Part shown: positions 58,527-64,000 of the stretch, piece by piece
Numbering within the stretch: the stretch's first letter is position 1
How the letters are laid out: each line of letters begins with the position of its first letter
Source of the DNA: DASXRA01 sp963737425
GTDB lineage: Bacteria > Actinomycetota > Actinomycetes > Mycobacteriales > Jatrophihabitantaceae
Length of the DNA stretch: 64,000 nt
Assembly (NCBI GenBank): GCA_963737425.1
Contig: CAVTSX010000003.1
Span: 496,001-560,000 of the forward strand
Reading direction: 5' to 3'
Position numbers and translations under genes: made by a program
The notes under the pieces: model-generated
Database searches by the model: none
The model's input: the letters and a program-made list of their open reading frames with translations, nothing else
What the model was told of the DNA's origin: nothing

Positions 58527-60017
58527 ATGACGATCCGCATCTCGCATTGGATCAACGGGCAGCTCACCGCCGGGATGTCCGGCCGCACCGCGCCGGTGTT
58601 CAACCCGGCCACCGGCCAGCAGACGGCAAAGGTCGAGCTGGCCGGCGCGGCCGAGGTCGACGCTGCGGTGGCGACGTCCGTCCGGGCGGCCCGGGAGTGG
58701 CGGCAGTCGTCACTGTCCCGTCGCACCGCCGTCCTCTACGCCTTGCGCGAGCTACTGCATCAGCGCAGCGACGAGCTCGCGGCGCTGATCACCGCGGAGC
58801 ACGGCAAGGTGCTCTCCGATGCGGTCGGCGAGATCGCTCGCGGCCTGGAGAACGTCGAGTTCGCAACGGGAATCCCGCAGTTACTCAAGGGCGGCTTCTC
58901 CGAACAGGCGGCCACCGGCGTTGATGTCTACTCGATCCGCCAGCCGCTCGGCGTGGTCGCCGGCATCACGCCGTTCAACTTTCCGGTGATGGTGCCGCTG
59001 TGGATGTGTGCCAACGCGATAGCCACCGGCAACGCGTTCGTGCTCAAGCCAAGCGAGAAGGACCCGTCGGCGTCGCTGTTCCTGGCGCGGCTCTGGCAGG
59101 AGGCCGGCCTGCCGGACGGCGTGTTCACCGTCGTGCAGGGCGACAAGGTGGCAGTCGACGCGTTGCTGGCGCACCCCGACGTGGCGGCCGTCAGCTTCGT
59201 CGGCTCGACCCCGATCGCCCGCTACATCTACGAAACCGGAACGAAGAACGGCAAGCGGGTGCAGGCACTCGGCGGCGCGAAGAACCACGCGCTCGTGTTG
59301 CCCGACGCCGACGTGGACGTGGCCGCTGACGCAATCGTCTCTGCGGGTTACGGCGCAGCCGGCGAACGCTGCATGGCGCTGTCGATTGCCGTCGCCGTCG
59401 GCGCCGTGGCCGACCCTTTGGTGGACGCGATCGCGGCCCGGCTGCCCAAGCTGACCATCGGCGACGGCGCGCACCCCGACACCGACATGGGTCCGCTCAT
59501 CACAGCCGAGCACCGCGACCGGGTCGCCGGCTACATCTCGGCCGGCGAGCAGGCCGGCGCCACGGTCGTCGTCGACGGACGCGGCGCGCCCGTCCCGGCT
59601 GAGGGTTTCTTCCTCGGCACCACGCTGCTCGATGACGTGACGCCCGAGATGACCGTCTACACCGACGAGATCTTCGGGCCGGTGCTCGGCGTGGTCCGCG
59701 TGGACAGCTACGAGCAGGGCGTCGCGCTGATCAACGCGAACCGGTACGCCAACGGCACCGCCATCTTCACCCGCGACGGCGGCGCCGCCCGCCAGTTCCA
59801 GTTCGACGTCGAGGTCGGCATGGTCGGCATCAACGTCCCGATCCCGGTGCCGGTCGCGTACTACTCGTTCGGTGGATGGAAGGCCTCGCTGTTCGGCGAT
59901 ACGCACATGTACGGGCCGGAAGGTGTCAACTTCTATACCCGCGGCAAGGTCGTCACGTCCCGATGGCCGGATCCGGCAACGTCCACTGTGGACCTCGGCT
60001 TCCCGCGAACCCGCTGA
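58527..60017 (+). CDS. mmsA: CoA-acylating methylmalonate/malonate-semialdehyde dehydrogenase
   Basis: A 496-residue enzyme of the MmsA type. It has ITPFNFPVMVPLWM, FVGSTPIARYIYE, and LGGAKNHALVLPDAD where ordinary ALDHs carry the general-base Glu in ELGGK; that loss is the mark of CoA-acylating MmsA. The nucleophile is C282 in AGERCMALS. The end GGWKASLFGDTHMYGPEG is also typical. It converts malonate or methylmalonate semialdehyde with CoA and NAD to acetyl- or propionyl-CoA and carbon dioxide. It is followed after 18 bases by the aminotransferase gene that would make the semialdehyde. Confidence 0.92.
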   Translation: MTIRISHWINGQLTAGMSGRTAPVFNPATGQQTAKVELAGAAEVDAAVATSVRAAREWRQSSLSRRTAVLYALRELLHQRSDELAALITAEHGKVLSDAVGEIARGLENVEFATGIPQLLKGGFSEQAATGVDVYSIRQPLGVVAGITPFNFPVMVPLWMCANAIATGNAFVLKPSEKDPSASLFLARLWQEAGLPDGVFTVVQGDKVAVDALLAHPDVAAVSFVGSTPIARYIYETGTKNGKRVQALGGAKNHALVLPDADVDVAADAIVSAGYGAAGERCMALSIAVAVGAVADPLVDAIAARLPKLTIGDGAHPDTDMGPLITAEHRDRVAGYISAGEQAGATVVVDGRGAPVPAEGFFLGTTLLDDVTPEMTVYTDEIFGPVLGVVRVDSYEQGVALINANRYANGTAIFTRDGGAARQFQFDVEVGMVGINVPIPVPVAYYSFGGWKASLFGDTHMYGPEGVNFYTRGKVVTSRWPDPATSTVDLGFPRTR

Positions 60018-60035
60018 CGCACAACAGGAATCACG

Positions 60036-61400
60036 ATGACTTCGACGATCGAGCAACTCACCGGCGAGCAGCGCGTTCGACGCGACGACCGGGCGCACGT
60101 GTTCCACTCCTGGTCGGCGCAGGCACTGATCGACCCGCTGCCGATCGCCGGTGCCCAGGGTTCGTACTTCTGGGACTACGAGGGCAAGCGCTACCTGGAC
60201 TTCTCCAGCCAGCTCGTCAACGTCAATATCGGCTACCAGCACCCCAAGCTGATCGCCGCCATCCAGGAGCAGGCGGGCAAGCTGACCACCGTCGCGCCCG
60301 GTTTCGCCAACGACGCCCGCAGCGAGGCAGCCCGGCTCATCGCCGAGCTGGCTCCGGGCGATCTCTGCAAGGTGTTCTTCACCAACGGCGGCGCCGAGGC
60401 CGTCGAGAACGCGGTGCGGATGGCGCGGCTGCACACCGCCCGGCACAAGGTGCTCTCGACCTACCGCAGCTATCACGGTGCGACGGTCGCGGCGATCACG
60501 CTGACCGGCGATCCGAGGCGCTGGCCGTCCGAGCCCGGCGCCTCGGGCATCGTGCACTTCTGGGGCCCGTACCTCTACCGGTCGGCGTTTCACTCCTCGT
60601 CCGAGGAGGAGGAAACCGTCCGCGCACTGGGGCACCTGCGCGACGTGCTCATGGTCGAGGGGCCGCAGACGGTTGCCGCGATCTTGCTCGAGACCGTCGT
60701 CGGCACCAACGGAATCCTCGTGCCGCCACCGGGATACCTCGCCGGCGTAAGGGAAATCTGCGACGAGTTCGGGATCGTGCTGATCGCCGACGAGGTGATG
60801 GCGGGCTTCGGGCGGTGCGGTGAGTGGTTCGCCGTCGACCACTGGGGCGTCGTGCCGGACCTGATCACGTTCGCCAAGGGCGTCAACTCCGGCTACGTGC
60901 CACTCGGCGGCGTCGTGATCAGCGACGCGATCGCCGCCACGTTTGCCGAACGTGCCTTCCCCGGCGGTCTCACGTACTCGGGCCACCCGCTGGCCTGTGC
61001 CTCCGCCGTAGCTTCGATCAACATCTTCCAGGAAGAGGGCATAGTCGAGCACGCCCGCGCCATGGGCACCGACGTGATCGGGCCAGCGCTACACGCCCTC
61101 GCCGCGAAGCATCCCTCGGTCGGCGACGTCCGCGGCCTGGGCGTCTTCTGGGCGATCGAACTGGTCACGGACCGCGAGACGCGTGAGCCACTCGTCCCCT
61201 ACAACGCGACCGGAGCGGCCAACGCGCCGATGGCCGAGTTTGCGGCCGCCTGCAAGGCCCGTGGTCTGTGGCCGTTCACCCACTTCAACCGCACCCATGT
61301 CGTGCCCCCGTGCACGACGAGCGAGGCGGAACTGCGCGCCGGCCTGTCCGCGCTCGACGAAGCCCTCACCGTGGCCGACCGGTACTACACGGGATCCTGA
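60036..61400 (+). CDS. Class III omega-amino acid aminotransferase (beta-alanine/taurine:pyruvate type)
   Basis: A 454-residue fold-type-I aminotransferase. Landmarks are YFWDYEGKRYLDFSSQLVN, FFTNGGAEAVENAVRMAR, IADEVMAGFGRCGEWF and the PLP Lys K281 in TFAKGVNSGYVPLGG. The family includes beta-alanine:pyruvate, taurine:pyruvate and alanine:glyoxylate enzymes. With MmsA directly upstream, beta-alanine or 3-aminoisobutyrate is the best guess. The MocR regulator upstream fits an amine-inducible operon. The ATG has CAGGAA ahead. Confidence 0.88.
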   Translation: MTSTIEQLTGEQRVRRDDRAHVFHSWSAQALIDPLPIAGAQGSYFWDYEGKRYLDFSSQLVNVNIGYQHPKLIAAIQEQAGKLTTVAPGFANDARSEAARLIAELAPGDLCKVFFTNGGAEAVENAVRMARLHTARHKVLSTYRSYHGATVAAITLTGDPRRWPSEPGASGIVHFWGPYLYRSAFHSSSEEEETVRALGHLRDVLMVEGPQTVAAILLETVVGTNGILVPPPGYLAGVREICDEFGIVLIADEVMAGFGRCGEWFAVDHWGVVPDLITFAKGVNSGYVPLGGVVISDAIAATFAERAFPGGLTYSGHPLACASAVASINIFQEEGIVEHARAMGTDVIGPALHALAAKHPSVGDVRGLGVFWAIELVTDRETREPLVPYNATGAANAPMAEFAAACKARGLWPFTHFNRTHVVPPCTTSEAELRAGLSALDEALTVADRYYTGS

Positions 61401-61407
61401 GCACTGC

Positions 61408-62706
61408 TCAGCCCATCGCGGTGAGGGTGGTGTCGATGCGCGGTCGGCGCAGCCGGGAGTAGTAGCCGAGGTCCAGGTCGCGCTCGAGGTGTCGCGCGGG
61501 CACGGCGAGGGGGCTCTCGTCGTGGTCGTGCCCCGCTTCGCACGCCTTGATCAGCTCACTCATCAGGTACCCGACCGTTGGTGCGTTCTTGAACTGATTT
61601 CCGGATGTGCCGACCGCCATGTAGTAGCCGTCGACGCTTGACCTGTCATAGATCGGGATCCAATCGTCGGTCACGTCGTAGAGATCGGCGATTCCAGTGG
61701 GTCTCGTCGGTATTCGAAGCGTCGGGATGCGGCGGGCGAGCCGATATACCTGCGCGTTCCACACGGGTTCGGTTACTCGCCGGTCGAAGACATCCGGATC
61801 GTCGATCCACTGCTTGGGATCGCAGTCGGGTCCCTCACTTCCGACGGAGATGCGATTGCCTCGCTCAGGGCGGAAATCGATGCCGAGGTCGGGATCGGAG
61901 ACATGAAAGCCGAGATGTTCGTAGTCGAAGTTCGCCGGTGCCGGAACGTGGTGCACCTCGTGGCGCAGCGGACGCGTCCGGATCCGCATCTCTTCCTCGA
62001 CGCCGACGAGACGATTGATGCGGCTGGAGTAGGGCCCGCCGGCATTGACGACGACGGCGGCGCGGATCGTCTCCCCACCAGCGAGACCGACTGCGCGCAC
62101 GCGGCCGTTCGCTGTGCTGATCCCGGTCAGTTCGGCGCGGAACCGGAAGACTGCCCCTGCGGCTTCGGCCGCACGCTGCAGGTTGTGGGTGGCAAGCTGC
62201 GGATCGTCGACGAACCCCGACCACGGCGTGAACACCGCGCCGTCGAGCAGCGAACACGGGTCGTCCCAGAACCGCTCGTCGTCAGGCCGCTTCGGCGGCC
62301 AGAAGCTCCGGGTGTCGATGACGGGCAGTTTGCCGGCCAGTTGCTCGTTGGACAGGTCCTCGTAGGGAACGCCGACCTCGTCGTACAGCGGAAGCACTCG
62401 CTTGTGGTGGCCGTCCCGTCCTTTGAGCAGGAGCGTTCCGACCGGCACGAACTGCGCCGAACCGCGCTCGTCGCATTCGCCGGCATAAGTGGCCCACTGC
62501 TGCCAGCACAATGCTGACTCGTAGGCGGTCGTGACGCCCTGCAGCGTGGAGTAGTGGGCCCGCACGATCGCACTCGAACTGCTTGTCGAGCCGTACCCGG
62601 CCGCTGGTCCGCGGTCGATCACCAGAACGTCGCGGCCGCCCTTGGCGAGTTCGAACGCGATCGCGCAGCCCATGACGCCGGCGCCGATGACTACCACGTC
62701 AGCCAT
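61408..62706 (-). CDS. FAD-dependent oxidoreductase, DAO family (sarcosine-oxidase-beta-like)
   Basis: A 432-residue flavoenzyme. It starts ADVVVIGAGVMGCAIAFELA (FAD Rossmann), with the acidic VLVIDRG, then GSTSSSSAIVRAHYS as in SoxB-type proteins. VVVNAGGPYSSRINRL and GTSGNQFKNAPTVG are C-terminal family marks. It would oxidise an N-methyl or alpha-amino acid. It lies 72 bases downstream of the GntR gene on the same strand, with AGAGGAG before its ATG and a palindrome in front. Two segments of this gene recur, joined, in the decayed patch at 31551-31664. Confidence 0.83.
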   Translation of the reverse strand: MADVVVIGAGVMGCAIAFELAKGGRDVLVIDRGPAAGYGSTSSSSAIVRAHYSTLQGVTTAYESALCWQQWATYAGECDERGSAQFVPVGTLLLKGRDGHHKRVLPLYDEVGVPYEDLSNEQLAGKLPVIDTRSFWPPKRPDDERFWDDPCSLLDGAVFTPWSGFVDDPQLATHNLQRAAEAAGAVFRFRAELTGISTANGRVRAVGLAGGETIRAAVVVNAGGPYSSRINRLVGVEEEMRIRTRPLRHEVHHVPAPANFDYEHLGFHVSDPDLGIDFRPERGNRISVGSEGPDCDPKQWIDDPDVFDRRVTEPVWNAQVYRLARRIPTLRIPTRPTGIADLYDVTDDWIPIYDRSSVDGYYMAVGTSGNQFKNAPTVGYLMSELIKACEAGHDHDESPLAVPARHLERDLDLGYYSRLRRPRIDTTLTAMG

Positions 62707-62722
62707 AGAAGGCTCCTCTGGA

Positions 62723-62733
62723 TTACTCAGTAA
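62723..62733. promoter_or_regulatory. Palindrome TTACTCAGTAA before the oxidase gene
   Basis: This perfect 11-bp palindrome lies 17 bases upstream of the oxidase start. FCD-type GntR regulators bind short dyads of this size. A related TACTAGTA occurs at 63549-63556 in the promoter region of the adjacent GntR gene. Confidence 0.4.
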
Positions 62734-62778
62734 GATGTCAGGCTCGCGCAGCGCAAAGCTCGACGGCGCTGGTTCGGC

Positions 62779-63477
62779 TTAGAACAGGTCGACGGCGCGG
62801 GTGCGGCGGTTGGTGAGATCCAGTGCCGCGGCGCGCATCCGCTCATGGTTGGCGGTGAGCTGCTCGGCCATGTTCTGCGCGGCGGCATCCGGATTGCCGG
62901 CGCGCATCAGCTCGACCAGATCCGGGTGCTCGTCCGGCACGTCGTCAAGGTCGAGGGCGAGCAGGCGGATCACACGCTCGAGTTGGTCGATGAGATCGGA
63001 AAGCACCTTTACCAGGCGGGCATTGCCGGACAGTCGCGCGATCTCGACGTGGAAGTCCTTGTTGGCCCGGACGAGAGCCGATCCACGTTCGTCCTCGGGC
63101 GCATCGCGGGCGGCGGGCTCGCCGGCGGCGAGATCGGCGAGACGGTCGAGATCGGCGCCCGTCAGCTGTTCCATCGCACGCCGCACGCCCTGCGGCTCAA
63201 TCGCGATGCGCAGGTCGAAGATGTCGTCGATATCGCCGACCTTGATACCTGTGACGGCGTAGCCGACTCGCGGCATGGAGCGCAGCAGGTCCAAGCCGAC
63301 GAGCCGCTTCAAGGCCTCGCGCACTGGTCCCTTGCTCACTCCGAACCGGGCGGCCAGGGAGTTCTCGACGAGTGTCTCGCCGGGCGCGAGCCGGCATTCG
63401 AGGATCTCGCGCTTGAGCCGTTCGTAAACCGTGTCGGCCAGCGAATGCTGCCCCGCGGCGACATCGCGCACACTCAT
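62779..63477 (-). CDS. GntR family regulator, FadR/FCD subfamily
   Basis: A 232-residue regulator with the winged helix at about 12-80 (VYERLKREILECRLAPGETL, FGVSKGPVREALKRL, MPRVGYAV) and an FCD domain at about 90-220 (DIFDLRIAIEPQ, NKDFHVEIARLSGN, LVELMRAGNPDAA). It lies between the oxidase gene, on the same strand, and the divergent binding-protein gene, so it is placed to control both. The ATG at 63477 has GGAGGG nine bases ahead; the longer open frame is not supported by the family. Confidence 0.87.
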   Translation of the reverse strand: MSVRDVAAGQHSLADTVYERLKREILECRLAPGETLVENSLAARFGVSKGPVREALKRLVGLDLLRSMPRVGYAVTGIKVGDIDDIFDLRIAIEPQGVRRAMEQLTGADLDRLADLAAGEPAARDAPEDERGSALVRANKDFHVEIARLSGNARLVKVLSDLIDQLERVIRLLALDLDDVPDEHPDLVELMRAGNPDAAAQNMAEQLTANHERMRAAALDLTNRRTRAVDLF

Positions 63478-63548
63478 GTACCAGACCCTCCATCGTCGTG
63501 CCTTCAGCTGACTGCTGGGTAACTCTTGCATCGATCTCCGTGAAATGC

Positions 63549-63556
63549 TACTAGTA
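63549..63556. promoter_or_regulatory. Short palindrome TACTAGTA in the GntR/binding-protein promoter region
   Basis: The 136-base divergent region between the GntR gene and the binding lipoprotein contains this 8-bp palindrome. It resembles the arms of TTACTCAGTAA at 62723. Short palindromes are common, so support is modest. Confidence 0.25.
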
Positions 63557-63613
63557 CTCCCAGTGATTAATCCAGCTCGCACCCCTGAGTAGATCAGAAT
63601 TGAAGGAGCGGCA

Positions 63614-64000
63614 GTGATTACCCGTCGACAGTCGATCTTTGCGCGAACCCTCCTGGCTGCGGCCGCTGCATCGGCGCTGGTATCCGCCGGTTGCAGCACG
63701 GCAAAGCCGGCCCACCAGTCGCAAGGGCCCTCGAGCGCGGTGCGGGTGGTGTCGACTCCCGCCGCCGACCAACTCGATCGCAAGGGAGTGCTCTCGCTCT
63801 GCACGGAAACCGGGACGCCGCCCGCGGCGTTCTATGACAGCGCAGGCAAGCTGACCGGTTACCTGCCAGACCTCGGCAACGCGATAGCCGCACGGATGGG
63901 CCTGCCGGCGAATTGGGTCGACTCGGTATTCGACACGATCATCATCGCGGCCAACACCGGTAAGTGCGATGTCGTCATCGCCGACCAGTTCATCACCGCA
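63614..64000 (+). CDS. Amino-acid-type ABC substrate-binding lipoprotein (3' end beyond window)
   Basis: The frame is open from GTG 63614 (AAGGAG seven bases ahead) to the window end, 129 codons. The first residues read VITRRQSIFARTLLAAAAAS, and the signal ends in LVSAGC, a lipobox. After a Ser/Ala-rich linker, RKGVLSLCTETGTPPAAFYD and TGYLPDLGNAIAARMGLP match the start of family 3 solute-binding proteins. It would bind an amino acid or amine outside the cell and feed an ABC importer encoded beyond the window. It is divergent from the GntR regulator, which probably controls it. Confidence 0.8.
   Translation, partial: MITRRQSIFARTLLAAAAASALVSAGCSTAKPAHQSQGPSSAVRVVSTPAADQLDRKGVLSLCTETGTPPAAFYDSAGKLTGYLPDLGNAIAARMGLPANWVDSVFDTIIIAANTGKCDVVIADQFITA

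Noticed and set aside
58881..61052. 723-codon open frame on the minus strand across mmsA and the aminotransferase
   Set aside because: It spans two clear genes on the other strand and has a shadow-type composition.

Overview
The window is high-GC DNA (about two thirds G+C, with GTG and TTG starts and purine-rich ribosome binding sites) carrying actinobacterial gene families: fused LivHMG transporters, PucR, GntR and MocR regulators, TrmB/LuxR-like regulators and large secreted S8 peptidases. It fits a soil actinomycete chromosome. There is no transposase, integrase, CRISPR array, rRNA or tRNA. The genus cannot be named from sequence alone. All positions, motifs and family calls come from reading the sequence; no database search was run.

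Layout. 0-5.3 kb: a branched-chain amino-acid-type ABC importer made of two fused proteins (MFS-LivF and LivH-LivM-LivG) plus a DadA-like FAD oxidase. 5.6-12.4 kb: two GNAT acetyltransferases, a secreted galactan pair (GH53 and GH16), an orphan protein and a decayed FAD monooxygenase. 12.4-24.2 kb: a DHA2 drug exporter, then a secreted-protease region with an S53 peptidase, an S8 peptidase and a catalytic-domain-less S8 relative. Three paralogous TrmB/LuxR-like regulators surround it, and the two divergent promoter regions share one inverted repeat. 24.3-32 kb: a CPA1-type antiporter, a lipoprotein hydrolase with a frameshifted end, a 1442-residue divergent subtilase, and a patch of decayed gene fragments copied from two other genes of this window.

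32-52.3 kb is a catabolic island. On the minus strand a PucR regulator leads an aldehyde dehydrogenase, a peptide-binding lipoprotein, an amidohydrolase, an M17 aminopeptidase, an SHMT-like PLP enzyme and a Dpp-type importer (DppB, DppC, fused DppDF). Divergent from PucR, a five-gene plus-strand operon encodes an isochorismatase-like hydrolase, a GntR regulator, methylaspartate ammonia-lyase, a family III CoA-transferase and a MaoC-type hydratase. The last three match three successive steps of the methylaspartate route (methylaspartate, mesaconate, mesaconyl-CoA, hydroxyacyl-CoA).

52.5-64 kb: a threonine aldolase, an alpha/beta hydrolase coupled to an AceE-like E1, a MocR regulator divergent from mmsA and an omega-aminotransferase (beta-alanine type catabolism), a DAO-family oxidase, a GntR regulator, and the start of an amino-acid-binding lipoprotein cut by the window end. 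The overall theme is uptake and breakdown of amino acids, peptides and their derivatives, with extracellular protein and galactan hydrolysis supplying substrate.
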